From: an uncultured bacterium
Lineage (GTDB): Bacteria > Bacillota > Clostridia > Lachnospirales > Lachnospiraceae
Direction of reading: 5' to 3'
DNA length: 50,394 nucleotides
Assembly (NCBI GenBank): GCA_947381965.1
Contig: CANCXX010000032.1
Span: forward strand, 1 to 50,394
Made by a program: the position numbers and the translations under genes. The notes under the pieces were generated by a model. It was given only the letters and a program-made list of their open reading frames with translations, did not search any database and was not told the DNA's origin. This document shows positions 25,000 through 33,663 of this stretch, piece by piece (position 1 is the stretch's first letter; each line of letters begins with the position of its first letter).

Positions 25000-25837
25000 A
25001 AATTTGTTAAAAGGCATTGTAATGGGGGTTGCCAATATTATTCCCGGCGTCAGCGGAGGCACTATGGCGGTTTCTATGGGCATTTATGACAAACTATTGC
25101 ATTGCGTGACTCATTTGTTTAAGGAATTTAAAGAAAGTATGAAATTTCTGATTCCCATTTTTATTGGAATAGGAATTGCATTGGTTGGGCTGTCTTTTAT
25201 TATCCAGCCAGCCTTTGAGCGTTTTCCCCTGCAGACCAGCTGTCTGTTTATAGGCCTGATTGTGGGAGGACTTCCGGCGATCTGCCAGAAGGTGAAAGGA
25301 AAAGGGATAAGGTTAAGCTATGTGCTTCCGTTTCTTATTTTTTTTGCGGTTGTAGTGGGAATGGCGGCGATGGGAGAAAAGGAAGGGACAGCGGCAGACT
25401 TGTCTTTTAATATTCTGTCAGTAATCAAGTTATTTATCGTAGGCGTTATTGCCTCAGCCACTATGATTATTCCAGGTGTCAGCGGTTCTATGATGCTTCT
25501 TTTGCTGGGATATTATAATCCGGTTATTTCTTCTATTAAGAATTTTATCACGGCCCTTGTGTCCTTTGATATGCAGGGAATTTTGCAGGGATGCGGGGTG
25601 CTTGTCCCCATGGGACTTGGCATTGTAGTGGGAATTTTTGCCATAGCAAGGCTCATTGAGCTCCTTTTTGAAAAGTTTCCCATTCAGGCGTACTGGGCAA
25701 TTATAGGTCTGATTGTGGCCTCCCCCATTGCGGTTCTGCTTATGGCAGGCATTGCGTCTGTCAGCGTGTTAAGTGTGCTGGTTAGTATTGTAACTTTTGG
25801 GGCTGGTTTTGTGATTGCTATGAAGCTGGGGGATTAG
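24992..25837 (+). CDS. popT: DUF368 polyprenyl-phosphate translocase (PopT family)
   Basis: A 281-residue membrane protein with about eight helices and two related halves, each with a re-entrant glycine/serine motif: IIPGVSGGTMAVSMG near residue 15 and IIPGVSGSMMLLLLG near residue 160. DUF368 proteins (PopT) were shown to return undecaprenyl phosphate to the inner leaflet. Nearby envelope glycosyltransferase genes fit this role. GGAGAGAAG precedes the ATG, within the end of hisC. Confidence 0.85.
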   Translation: MIKNLLKGIVMGVANIIPGVSGGTMAVSMGIYDKLLHCVTHLFKEFKESMKFLIPIFIGIGIALVGLSFIIQPAFERFPLQTSCLFIGLIVGGLPAICQKVKGKGIRLSYVLPFLIFFAVVVGMAAMGEKEGTAADLSFNILSVIKLFIVGVIASATMIIPGVSGSMMLLLLGYYNPVISSIKNFITALVSFDMQGILQGCGVLVPMGLGIVVGIFAIARLIELLFEKFPIQAYWAIIGLIVASPIAVLLMAGIASVSVLSVLVSIVTFGAGFVIAMKLGD

Positions 25838-25839
25838 TT

Positions 25840-26640
25840 TTGGAAGCTTATACGGATTTTGCCAGTGTATATGATACGTTTATGGACGATACGCCATATG
25901 AAAAGTGGGCGGAATTTCTGGCAGGAGTGATAGATGAGTATGGAATATCCAAACCTGTGCGGGAAGAAGGCGGCAGTGAAAAAAATCTGGTGCTGGATCT
26001 TGGATGCGGCACAGGTACTTTGACAGAGCTGTTATACCAGAAGGGCTATGACATGATTGGCCTTGACTGTTCACAGGAAATGCTGGGCGCCGCCTTTGCC
26101 AAAAAGGAAAAGACAGGAAGCGAAATTCTTTATCTTTGTCAGGATATGCGCAGACTGGATCTGTACAGTACGGTAGGAACAGTAATTTGTGTGTGTGACT
26201 CCATTAATTATCTTCTGGAAGATGAAGAAGTGGCGGATGTTTTTTCACTGGTAAATAATTATCTTTATCCCGGCGGCCTGTTCCTGTTTGATTTTAATAC
26301 TGTTTATAAATATGAACAGGTAATTGGAGACGCCACGATTGCGGAGAACCGGGAGGACTGCAGTTTTATATGGGAAAACTATTATGACAGTAAAGAAAGG
26401 TTAAATGAGTATGACCTGACGTTTTTTGTAAAAGAAAGGGGGGAAGATTTATTCCGGAAGTTTACAGAGACGCATGTGCAAAGGGGGTATACCCTTGAGG
26501 AAATAAAAGCATTTGTAAAAAGCGCCGGAATGGAGTTTTTGTTTGCGCTGGACGCGGACACCCATAAGCCTCCCGGCAAGTGTAGCGAAAGGATTTATGT
26601 TGCTGCAAGGGAGCAGGGAAAACAGAAAGAGATTGTCTGA
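25840..26640 (+). CDS. Class I SAM-dependent methyltransferase
   Basis: A 266-residue Rossmann methyltransferase beginning at TTG 25840, three bases after the popT stop, with GGGGG upstream; no ATG fits the N terminus. SAM-binding motif I is LVLDLGCGTGTLTELL (residues about 49-64), followed by IGLDCSQEMLGAA. Unstructured insertions are few. The substrate is unknown; relatives act on small molecules or tRNA. It is the third gene of the hisC-popT unit. Confidence 0.85.
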   Translation: MEAYTDFASVYDTFMDDTPYEKWAEFLAGVIDEYGISKPVREEGGSEKNLVLDLGCGTGTLTELLYQKGYDMIGLDCSQEMLGAAFAKKEKTGSEILYLCQDMRRLDLYSTVGTVICVCDSINYLLEDEEVADVFSLVNNYLYPGGLFLFDFNTVYKYEQVIGDATIAENREDCSFIWENYYDSKERLNEYDLTFFVKERGEDLFRKFTETHVQRGYTLEEIKAFVKSAGMEFLFALDADTHKPPGKCSERIYVAAREQGKQKEIV

Positions 26641-26689
26641 AGGCTATTGATTGGTTTCAAAAGAGTAGAGATTTTAGAGAGGTTTTAAT

Positions 26690-27568
26690 ATGTCAGATTA
26701 TATTGTAAGGGCAACGGCGGCAAATTGTCAGTTGAGGGCTTGGGCGGCAAATACAAAGGAATTGGTAGAAGCTGCAAGACAGGCCCACAACATGAGTCCG
26801 GTGGCAACGGCAGCTCTTGGAAGACTTATGACGGGCACGGTGATGATGGGCTCTATGATGAAAGGTGAAAAGGACCTTCTGACTGTGCAGCTTAGAGGCG
26901 ACGGGCCTATAAAAGGAATGACGGTGACTGCTGACAGTATGGGGAATGTAAAAGGTTACGCCTATGAGCCGCAGGTAATGCTGCCTCCAAGCGTCAGAAG
27001 AAAACTGGATGTGGGAAAAGCAGTTGGAAATGGAATGCTGCGGGTGGTGAAGGATTTGGGATTAAAAGAGCCTTATGTGGGGCAGACTAAACTGCACAGC
27101 GGAGAAATTGCAGAGGATCTGGCATATTATTTTGCGGTTTCAGAGCAGACCCCTTCCAGCGTGGGACTGGGAGTTTTGATGGAGCGGAATAATACAGTGA
27201 AGCAGGCAGGCGGATTTATTTTGCAGCTTATGCCTTCTACAGAGGAAAAGGTAATTGAACAGCTGGAAAAGAATCTGGCGGAGTTTTCAACTGTTACAAA
27301 GGTATTAAATGAGGGAAAAACACCGGAAGAGATGCTGGGCCTTTTGCTGAAAGATATGGATATGGTGATTACGGAAACTTCTCCTGCAAGATTTTACTGT
27401 AACTGTAACAAAAAACGGGTGGGGGATGTGATGCTCAGCCTTGGAACAAGAGAGGTCCGCAACATGATCCGGGAGAATAAGGATGCCCAGGTGAACTGTC
27501 AGTTTTGTAATGCCTCTTATACGTTTTCTGTGGAAGAATTAAAGGAACTGTTAAATAAATGTCTGTAA
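26690..27568 (+). CDS. hslO: Redox-regulated chaperone Hsp33
   Basis: A 292-residue Hsp33. The N-terminal domain includes TVQLRGDGPIKGMTV. The C-terminal redox switch has four zinc-binding cysteines, C-x-C in YCNCNKKR and C-x2-C in CQFCNASY. On oxidation zinc is released and the holdase is activated. Length fits the family. It follows the methyltransferase by 49 bp with AGAGAGG before the start. Confidence 0.95.
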   Translation: MSDYIVRATAANCQLRAWAANTKELVEAARQAHNMSPVATAALGRLMTGTVMMGSMMKGEKDLLTVQLRGDGPIKGMTVTADSMGNVKGYAYEPQVMLPPSVRRKLDVGKAVGNGMLRVVKDLGLKEPYVGQTKLHSGEIAEDLAYYFAVSEQTPSSVGLGVLMERNNTVKQAGGFILQLMPSTEEKVIEQLEKNLAEFSTVTKVLNEGKTPEEMLGLLLKDMDMVITETSPARFYCNCNKKRVGDVMLSLGTREVRNMIRENKDAQVNCQFCNASYTFSVEELKELLNKCL

Positions 27569-27610
27569 TTCAGATTAGAATTGTAAAACTGGAATAGGAG
27601 ATAAGGCCAA

Positions 27611-29527
27611 ATGAAGCAGGGTTTTATAAAGGCGGCGGCTGTAACGCCGAAAGGCAGGGTGGCGGATACTGTTTATAACAGTGAACAGATTTGTGTGGGA
27701 ATTGAGGAGGCGGTCCGGGGTGGCGCAAAGGTGATTGTTTTTCCGGAGCTTTGCATCAGTGCGTATACCTGTGGGGATCTGTTTTTGCAGGAAAGGCTTC
27801 TTGTTTCCTGTCGGGACCAGCTGATGAGGATTGCAGAATTTACGGAAGGGAAGGATGCGCTGGTATTTGTGGGGCTTCCTTTTGAGAGGGAAGGAAAGCT
27901 TTATAATGTGGCGGCAGCTGTCTGTGACGGGGAGGTTCTTTGTTTTATTCCCAAAACCTTTATTCCTTCGTATGGCGAATTTTATGAAACACGGTATTTC
28001 CAGCCTGGAAATAAAGAAGCGGTGTTGGTGGATTTTGGTGGTGAACAGGTGCCTTTTGGAACCAATATCCTTCTGGAAGCGGAAGGAATGGAAGGATTGG
28101 TTATAGGGTGTGAAATATGCGAGGATATCTGGGTGGCCAACGGGCCTGGCGTTTCTCATGCCATTGCGGGAGCCACCCTTTTGGTGAATTTATCCGCTTC
28201 CAATGAAACCATCGGTAAGGACGCGTACCGTGAAATGCTGGTAAAGTCCTCCAGTGCAAGGCTGACTGCAGGATATATTTACTGTAGCAGCGGGGAAGGA
28301 GAGTCTACCCAGGATCTGGTATTTGGAGGACATGATATTATTGCGGAGAACGGAACCATATTAGCACAGCATAAACAATTTTCCAGTCAAATTTTATACG
28401 GGGATATTGATATTGGAAGAATCCGCATGGAACGCAGGAGAATGAATACTTTTGTGCAGGATGTGAAGTGTAATTATCTTTTTATTCCTTTTACCCTTAA
28501 GGAAGAGGAAACCAGGCTTACACGGACCTTTCCCTGTATGCCCTTTGTGCCCTCCGACCGAAAAAAGCGGGAGGAAAGATGCGGCGAAATTTTGAATATC
28601 CAGTCCATGGGACTTAAGAAACGGCTGGAACATACAGGCTGTAAAAATGTGGTGGTGGGGGTATCAGGGGGGCTTGACTCCTGCCTGGCGCTTCTTGTTG
28701 CAGTACGAACCCTTGATATGTTATCGCTGCCCCGGAAAAATATTACGGCGGTCACAATGCCCTGCTTTGGCACTACAGACAGAACCTACGAAAATGCCTG
28801 CCGCCTGACAAAGACCCTTGGCGCCACTCTTTGGGAGGTGGATATCAAAGAAGCGGTTACTGTTCATTTCCGTGATATCGGTCAGGCCCTGGATAATCAT
28901 GATGTGACCTACGAAAACGGACAGGCAAGAGAGAGAACACAAGTTCTTATGGATATCGCCAACCGGATAAACGGAATGGTAGTCGGCACCGGGGATATGT
29001 CGGAACTGGCTCTTGGCTGGGCAACCTATAATGGCGACCATATGTCTATGTATGGGGTAAATGCCGGGGTACCCAAAACCCTGGTGCGCCATTTGGTACA
29101 GTTTTATGCAGATACCTGCCAGAGAGGGGAATTAAGAGAGGTTCTTCTGGATGTGCTGGACACGCCGGTAAGCCCGGAACTGCTGCCTCCTGTCAATGGT
29201 ACAATTTCCCAGAAGACAGAGGATTTGGTGGGGCCTTATGAACTAAGTGATTTTTTCCTTTATTACATGCTGCGATGCGGTTATTCGCCTGCGAAGATTT
29301 ACCGAATTGCCAAAGGGTCCTTTGAAGGACAGTATGATAAAGGAGAGATTTTAAAGTGGATGAAAATTTTTTACCATAGATTCTTTTCACAGCAGTTTAA
29401 ACGTTCCTGTCTGCCGGATGGACCCAAGGTGGGAAGCGTAGCCGTCTCACCGCGGGGAGATTTGCGGATGCCTTCCGATGCCTGTGTGAGAATATGGATG
29501 GAACAGCTGGAAGGAATGGAGGAATAA
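27611..29527 (+). CDS. nadE: Glutamine-dependent NAD+ synthetase
   Basis: A 638-residue two-domain enzyme. The N-terminal nitrilase-type glutaminase (1-290) has the catalytic Glu in VFPELCIS, a Lys in CFIPKTFIP and the nucleophile Cys in IGCEICEDIW. The C-terminal synthetase (about 320-638) has the PP-loop VVVGVSGGLDSCLAL, followed by MPCFGTTDRTYENA. It amidates nicotinate adenine dinucleotide with ammonia channelled from glutamine. A terminator follows. Confidence 0.95.
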   Translation: MKQGFIKAAAVTPKGRVADTVYNSEQICVGIEEAVRGGAKVIVFPELCISAYTCGDLFLQERLLVSCRDQLMRIAEFTEGKDALVFVGLPFEREGKLYNVAAAVCDGEVLCFIPKTFIPSYGEFYETRYFQPGNKEAVLVDFGGEQVPFGTNILLEAEGMEGLVIGCEICEDIWVANGPGVSHAIAGATLLVNLSASNETIGKDAYREMLVKSSSARLTAGYIYCSSGEGESTQDLVFGGHDIIAENGTILAQHKQFSSQILYGDIDIGRIRMERRRMNTFVQDVKCNYLFIPFTLKEEETRLTRTFPCMPFVPSDRKKREERCGEILNIQSMGLKKRLEHTGCKNVVVGVSGGLDSCLALLVAVRTLDMLSLPRKNITAVTMPCFGTTDRTYENACRLTKTLGATLWEVDIKEAVTVHFRDIGQALDNHDVTYENGQARERTQVLMDIANRINGMVVGTGDMSELALGWATYNGDHMSMYGVNAGVPKTLVRHLVQFYADTCQRGELREVLLDVLDTPVSPELLPPVNGTISQKTEDLVGPYELSDFFLYYMLRCGYSPAKIYRIAKGSFEGQYDKGEILKWMKIFYHRFFSQQFKRSCLPDGPKVGSVAVSPRGDLRMPSDACVRIWMEQLEGMEE

Positions 29528-29569
29528 TCTTGCCGGCCAGGAAAGAAAACCATGGAAAAGATTAAAAGC

Positions 29570-29624
29570 AAAGACCCTGCATTTAAACGTGATAAAGCAC
29601 GTATGGAAGCAGGGCCTTTGTTTT
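29570..29624 (+). terminator. Terminator after nadE
   Basis: CCCTGC (29575-29580) pairs with GCAGGG (29609-29614), enclosing an ACGTG/CACGT hairpin, followed by CCTTTGTTTT. Confidence 0.75.
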
Positions 29625-29661
29625 AGGAGATGCTGCATATATAAATAAGCATATGGCAGAC

Positions 29662-30144
29662 TTATGTAGTGGATGGCGAAGCAGAGGGGCTTGCGGAGGG
29701 AGAAGGAACCGCCGCTTTTTCCAGTGAAGTTTTGATGGCGTTTAACAGGACCATGGAAGTATACTTGTTGTCGTCCGCATAGGTAATATTGTCCAGAGAC
29801 TGGTTTTGCAGTATCTGATGGGCAAGGTCGTCAAAGGACGGCTCTAACAGCGGAAACATGGTTGCTACGGCTTCATCCAGATTCACAATACGGATATCAT
29901 TAATGTTGGTTTCATCCACAGTCACTTCAACATCCACGGCATTATCATTTAAAACAAGGGATGTTGTATAAATGCCGGGCACATAGGAAGCAGAGGGGGC
30001 TTCCACGGAGTTGTTTTCTCCCTTATCCTTTGGAACGAACATAATGATAAGGAGAATGATAAATAATATTCCCAGCAAGGCAAAGATGCCGGTATATATT
30101 AATTCTTTCAGATGAAGTACAACAATTTTGGTTTTGGAGCTCAT
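29662..30144 (-). CDS. Membrane-anchored protein with a degenerate FMN-bind-like domain
   Basis: A 160-residue protein. A basic N terminus and helix (about 15-35, TGIFALLGILFIILLIIMF) anchor it. Residues 50-145 resemble the FMN_bind repeat (YVPGIYTTS, VEVTVDETNINDIRIVN, YTSMVLLNAI). The usual Ser-Gly-Ala-Thr segment that receives covalent FMN is replaced by DDNKYTS, so flavinylation is doubtful though a Thr is present. A Ser/Pro/Ala repeat tail ends it. It is transcribed alone; its 3' end faces nadE. Confidence 0.65.
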   Translation of the reverse strand: MSSKTKIVVLHLKELIYTGIFALLGILFIILLIIMFVPKDKGENNSVEAPSASYVPGIYTTSLVLNDNAVDVEVTVDETNINDIRIVNLDEAVATMFPLLEPSFDDLAHQILQNQSLDNITYADDNKYTSMVLLNAIKTSLEKAAVPSPSASPSASPSTT

Positions 30145-30276
30145 AGGCTATCCCCGTTACATTCTTTTTACTATAGTATTATTTATAATGGGGATTTATG
30201 CTAAGTGACATTAAGATTTTTATACCTGTGGCAGGCGCTTAAAATTGTTCCCTGTGGCCGGGAACATGCCCTGGTG

Positions 30277-30305
30277 TTGACTGTGGGATGAGCGTATGAT
30301 ATTCT
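30277..30305 (+). promoter_or_regulatory. Promoter of the CPBP protease gene
   Basis: TTGACT (30277-30282), 17 bp, TATTCT (30300-30305), 38 bp before the start. A hairpin GTTCCC...GGGAAC (30247-30265) lies just upstream and may be an operator. Confidence 0.55.
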
Positions 30306-30342
30306 TAGGCTAAAGAAGGATGACGGATAAGGAGTATGGTCA

Positions 30343-31245
30343 ATGAACTTTTGGAAATCAATATACATTAAGTGGAACAGCCAGGAATTAGCAAAGTGGA
30401 ATTCTTTCCGAAAAACAGCCTATCTGATTTTACCACTCCTTATTTATTTTCTTGTCCATGATGGTACGGAGGTTTTGTTATGGGCTCTCCTTAACCAAAT
30501 CCTGACAGCGGAAAATACAGGACTGTCAGATTTACTGACAGAGAATGCAGATACGGTAAGAGGGGGAATTAACGGTCTGGCCATACTGACAGGCGTGTTA
30601 GTTATCTGGCCGGCTCTCAAACAGGAAATTGGGAAAGAAGGAGCGGCATTGACTGTGACAGATAAAAAAGCAGAGGATGGGAGCCAAAGATTTGATATGA
30701 CCAAACTGGTCAACAACTATGCGCTTTTAGCTGCTCTTGCGTTTTTGTCTGCTTTTGGTCTGAATTTGCTGTTTCATGTTATAGGTCTTACTTCCGGATC
30801 GGCTTCTTATAATCGTACCGCCCGTGCCCAATATGGCGTAAATTTTATGGTAGGTCTTATTCTTTATGGTATTTTGTCTCCTGTTGCCGAAGAAGCGGTA
30901 TTTCGGGGATTGATTTATAACAGGATGAAGCGGTGCTTTGGCAATTTCCTTGGGGTGACAGTTTCCGCTCTGCTATTTGGATGTTATCATGGCAATCTGG
31001 TTCAGGGAATTTATGGGACAGTTCTTGGACTGCTGATTGCATATTTATATGAAAAATATGGAAGCTTTGCTGCGCCGGTGCTGTTTCACAGTGTTGCAAA
31101 TGTGAGTGTTTATGTAATGACTTATTATAACAGTCTGTCAGATATGAGCCCGGCGGTAAGTATAGGGACAATGGCAGCCTTTTTGATGGGAGCAGGATTT
31201 TGCCTGTGGTACATAAAAAAGAATGTTTCCGCCCCAAAAGCATAA
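30343..31245 (+). CDS. CPBP (Abi/CAAX-type) intramembrane metalloprotease
   Basis: A 300-residue integral membrane protein with about eight helices. The three glutamyl-protease motifs are present: EEAVFRG (EExxxR), LFGCYH (FxxxH, about residue 215) and LFHSVANV (HxxxN/B). Bacterial members process peptides or pheromones or affect immunity to bacteriocins; the substrate here is unknown. AAGGAG precedes the ATG. It appears monocistronic. Confidence 0.88.
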   Translation: MNFWKSIYIKWNSQELAKWNSFRKTAYLILPLLIYFLVHDGTEVLLWALLNQILTAENTGLSDLLTENADTVRGGINGLAILTGVLVIWPALKQEIGKEGAALTVTDKKAEDGSQRFDMTKLVNNYALLAALAFLSAFGLNLLFHVIGLTSGSASYNRTARAQYGVNFMVGLILYGILSPVAEEAVFRGLIYNRMKRCFGNFLGVTVSALLFGCYHGNLVQGIYGTVLGLLIAYLYEKYGSFAAPVLFHSVANVSVYVMTYYNSLSDMSPAVSIGTMAAFLMGAGFCLWYIKKNVSAPKA

Positions 31246-31314
31246 AAAGTTAAGGAAGGCAGCAATTGAAAATGGACTTACATGTTAAATGCGTATGTTT
31301 TTATATTTCCGCTA

Positions 31315-31341
31315 TCAAAAAATGAATAATTCAGCCGATAA
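31315..31341 (+). promoter_or_regulatory. Candidate sigma-28 (SigD) promoter
   Basis: GCCGATAA (31334-31341) equals the flagellar sigma-28 -10 consensus, with TCAA 15 bp upstream (consensus TAAA). It lies 56 bp before the small coiled-coil gene, in a genome that carries flagellin. Confidence 0.5.
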
Positions 31342-31396
31342 AATAAACAGAAGTCCTGGAACAAGAGGGAAAAAGAGCTGACGGGAGGGAACATAG

Positions 31397-31636
31397 ATGA
31401 CAGTGGATATGAGGCAATTGGTGTATTCCATGGAAAATTCCATTAAACTGCAGCAGCGGGCGAGAGCGGAGCGGCGTGCGGAAGAGGCGGAACGTGCCAA
31501 AAGGGAGTTTATGGAAAAATTGATGCGTACAGCGAACAGTCAGGCAGAGCTTGATGGAATGGCATCCAAAGTTAAAGGGACGAAGGATGCAGTGCAGAGA
31601 GATCAGTTAATCGGTTTAATGATGGCAGGATTTTAA
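31397..31636 (+). CDS. Small coiled-coil protein, possibly flagellar regulon
   Basis: A 79-residue, highly charged protein with a continuous helix (about 15-50: Arg/Ala/Glu-rich with RAERRAEEAERAKREF). GGGAGG precedes the ATG and a terminator overlaps the stop codon. No family is recognised. The sigma-28-like promoter upstream suggests co-expression with motility genes, and small helical proteins of this kind can be flagellar chaperones or regulators (inference). Confidence 0.65.
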   Translation: MTVDMRQLVYSMENSIKLQQRARAERRAEEAERAKREFMEKLMRTANSQAELDGMASKVKGTKDAVQRDQLIGLMMAGF

Positions 31637-31650
31637 TCCTGCCTGTTTTA
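31624..31650 (+). terminator. Terminator of the small coiled-coil gene
   Basis: GGCAGGAT (31624-31631) pairs perfectly with ATCCTGCC (31636-31643), then TGTTTTA. The hairpin includes the stop codon. Confidence 0.7.
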
Positions 31651-31651
31651 A

Positions 31652-31707
31652 TGCACACGGGCACCCGGCGGGAAATTGTCAGCAGAAGCTGACAGGTGTC
31701 CGGTGCA
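31652..31707 (+). other. Long two-part hairpin (possible structured RNA)
   Basis: TGCACaCGGGCACC (31652-31665) pairs with GGTGTCCGGTGCA (31695-31707) with one bulge and one mismatch. Inside it, GTCAGC and GCTGAC (31678-31693) close an AGAA loop. No T run follows. It sits between two terminator hairpins in the 233-bp gap before the ACT-domain gene. Confidence 0.45.
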
Positions 31708-31728
31708 GGAGTAGGGAAAGTATAAAAA

Positions 31729-31764
31729 TAGACAAAAATTAATTAAAATTTTTGTCTATTTTTG
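31729..31764. terminator. AT-rich bidirectional terminator-like hairpin
   Basis: TAGACAAAAATT (31729-31740) and AATTTTTGTCTA (31747-31758) are perfect complements with a 6-base loop, followed by TTTTTG. Confidence 0.55.
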
Positions 31765-31765
31765 C

Positions 31766-31794
31766 TTGTCATATCATTTAGTCTGTGATAAAAT
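31766..31794 (+). promoter_or_regulatory. Promoter of the ACT protein-hom operon
   Basis: TTGTCA (31766-31771), 17 bp, TAAAAT (31789-31794), 75 bp ahead of the ACT-domain gene. Confidence 0.6.
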
Positions 31795-31869
31795 ATCTTT
31801 CGGTCACAAACAAGTGTCCGCAACACAAAAACAAATATAAACTGCTGGCAGAGATTAAAGGAACAGGCT

Positions 31870-32307
31870 ATGGGGTGCAGATATTTTGTGGTGAAGGAAC
31901 AGGCGGTGCCGGAGGTGCTGTTAAAGGTGGTGGAAGCCAAAAAGCTTCTTGATACGGGCAGAGTGCATACGGTCAATGAGGCGGCAGACCAGGTAGGTAT
32001 CAGCAGGAGTTCCTTTTATAAGTATAAAGATGACATTTTTCAGTTTCATGACAAATCACAGGGGACCACTATTACACTGACCTTTCAGATGGAGGATGAA
32101 CCGGGGCTTTTATCAGATGTGCTTAAAATAGTGGCTGACTTTGGGGCAAACATTCTGACCATACATCAGAGCATTCCCGTAAACGGGATTGCCACGCTAA
32201 GCTTAAGTGTCCAGATACTTTCCACCACAGGAAACGTATCTGAGATGTTGGAAACCATGGAACGGCAAAAAGGTGTTAAAAATGTAAAAATACTGGCAAA
32301 AGATTAA
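31870..32307 (+). CDS. ACT-domain regulatory protein (PheB/UPF0735)
   Basis: A 145-residue protein with an N-terminal helix-turn-helix-like part (EAADQVGISRSSFYKYKDDI, about 38-57) and a C-terminal ACT domain (about 70-145, TFQMEDEPGLLSDVLKIVADFGANI). ACT domains bind amino acids. The old name PheB (chorismate mutase) is not supported biochemically. Being first in a cluster with homoserine dehydrogenase and aspartate kinase, it is likely an amino-acid-sensing regulator of this branch (inference). Confidence 0.85.
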   Translation: MGCRYFVVKEQAVPEVLLKVVEAKKLLDTGRVHTVNEAADQVGISRSSFYKYKDDIFQFHDKSQGTTITLTFQMEDEPGLLSDVLKIVADFGANILTIHQSIPVNGIATLSLSVQILSTTGNVSEMLETMERQKGVKNVKILAKD

Positions 32308-32352
32308 AATTAATAACAATTGCGGAACTGGAAGAAAGCAATATACCGACCA

Positions 32353-32410
32353 GTGCCTGGAGAAAAAACTGAAAGCGAAGAGGGCAGTTTTTTCTCTGTG
32401 GAAGTGGCAC
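32353..32410 (+). promoter_or_regulatory. Long hairpin in the leader of hom
   Basis: GAGAAAAAACTG (32360-32371) and CAGTTTTTTCTC (32385-32396) are perfect complements, enclosed by GTGCC (32353-32357) and GGCAC (32406-32410). The 15-bp ATTGCGGAACTGGAA occurs on both sides (32319-32333 and 32421-32435), the second copy just before the hom ribosome site. The six T lie within the stem, so this is not a standard terminator. Confidence 0.5.
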
Positions 32411-32446
32411 AGGGAGGGAGATTGCGGAACTGGAATAGGAGGAAAA

Positions 32447-33646
32447 ATGATTCAGATTGCGGTAATGGGATATGGCACAGTGGGAAGCGGTGTTGTGGAA
32501 GTAATTGAAAAAAATAAAGAGGAAATTAATAAAAAGTCCGGCGAGGCCATTAACATCAAGTACATTTTGGACTTAAGGGATTTCCCTGGCGATCCCTATG
32601 CAGATAAGGTGGTTCATGATGTTGAGCAAATTTTAAATGATCCGGAAGTAAAAATCATATGTGAGACAATGGGTGGATTAAAGCCTGCTTATGATTTTAC
32701 AAAAAGAGCGCTTCTTCTTGGAAAAAGCGTCTGCACCTCCAACAAGGAGCTGGTGGCAGTTCATGGACCGGAATTGATTCAGATTGCCCATGAAAATAAA
32801 TGTAATTATCTTTTTGAGGCAAGTGTGGGCGGTGGCATTCCTATTATACGACCTTTGAATTATTCCCTGACGGCAGAAAAAATAGACGCTATTACGGGCA
32901 TTTTGAATGGAACAACCAACTATATTCTTTCCAAAATGGAAAAGGAAGGCGCCGATTTTGACGATGTGCTTAAGGAGGCACAGGAAAAGGGATATGCAGA
33001 GAAAAATCCGGAGGCAGATGTGGAAGGGTATGATGCCTGTCGGAAAATTGCTATTCTTTCCTCTCTCATGTGTGGAAAGAATGTAAAGTATCAGGATATT
33101 TATACCGAAGGAATTACCCAAATTACGGCTGTTGATTTTATTTATGCAAAAGCAATGGGAAAGACCATTAAACTTCTTGCTCAGAGTAAAGAGGAAGAGG
33201 GAGCCTTTTTTGCTATGGTAGCGCCTTTTATGATTGGCAGGGAGCATCCGCTTTCCATGGTAAATGACGTGTTTAATGCGGTATGCGTTCACGGGAATAT
33301 GCTGGGAGAGTCCATGTATTACGGCAGAGGGGCAGGGAAGCTTCCAACTGCCAGTGCGGTGGTGTCCGATGTAGTGGACTGTGCAAGACATATCGGCAAA
33401 GTAATTATGTGCTTCTGGGATCAGGGGGACGTGACGCTTACAGGTATTGAACAGGCAAGCCGCCGTTTCTTTGTCCGTGTGGCTGGGGAAAATGAGAGAA
33501 AGGCAATGGAGACGTTCCAAAGTATTCATGTTGTGGAAGCAGACGTTCCCGGAGAATTTGCCTTTGTAACGGAATTAATGACAGAAAAAGAATTTAATGA
33601 AAAAGCGGAAAAAACAGGCATTATCAGCCGGATAAGAATTGAGTGA
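32447..33646 (+). CDS. hom: Homoserine dehydrogenase
   Basis: A 399-residue enzyme reducing aspartate semialdehyde to homoserine with NAD(P)H. The Rossmann motif VMGYGTVGSGVV is at residues 6-17. CTSNKELVA and the substrate-site stretch GILNGTTNYILSKM, with GYAEKNPEADVEGYDA, are diagnostic. A shortened C-terminal regulatory segment (about 330-399) carries an ACT-like fold. AGGAGG precedes the ATG. It feeds the threonine and methionine branches, which links it metabolically with metY at the window start. Confidence 0.95.
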   Translation: MIQIAVMGYGTVGSGVVEVIEKNKEEINKKSGEAINIKYILDLRDFPGDPYADKVVHDVEQILNDPEVKIICETMGGLKPAYDFTKRALLLGKSVCTSNKELVAVHGPELIQIAHENKCNYLFEASVGGGIPIIRPLNYSLTAEKIDAITGILNGTTNYILSKMEKEGADFDDVLKEAQEKGYAEKNPEADVEGYDACRKIAILSSLMCGKNVKYQDIYTEGITQITAVDFIYAKAMGKTIKLLAQSKEEEGAFFAMVAPFMIGREHPLSMVNDVFNAVCVHGNMLGESMYYGRGAGKLPTASAVVSDVVDCARHIGKVIMCFWDQGDVTLTGIEQASRRFFVRVAGENERKAMETFQSIHVVEADVPGEFAFVTELMTEKEFNEKAEKTGIISRIRIE

Positions 33647-33663
33647 AATGAGGAAATAAATTA

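Noticed and set aside
32320-32508. A 62-codon frame in the hom leader
   Set aside because: It begins at a non-ATG codon without a ribosome site and runs out of frame into hom; the hairpin and repeat explain the region better.
32678-33529. A 283-residue reverse-strand frame opposite hom
   Set aside because: hom is a clear homoserine dehydrogenase on the other strand; the reverse frame is a shadow with unnatural Cys/His/Phe content.
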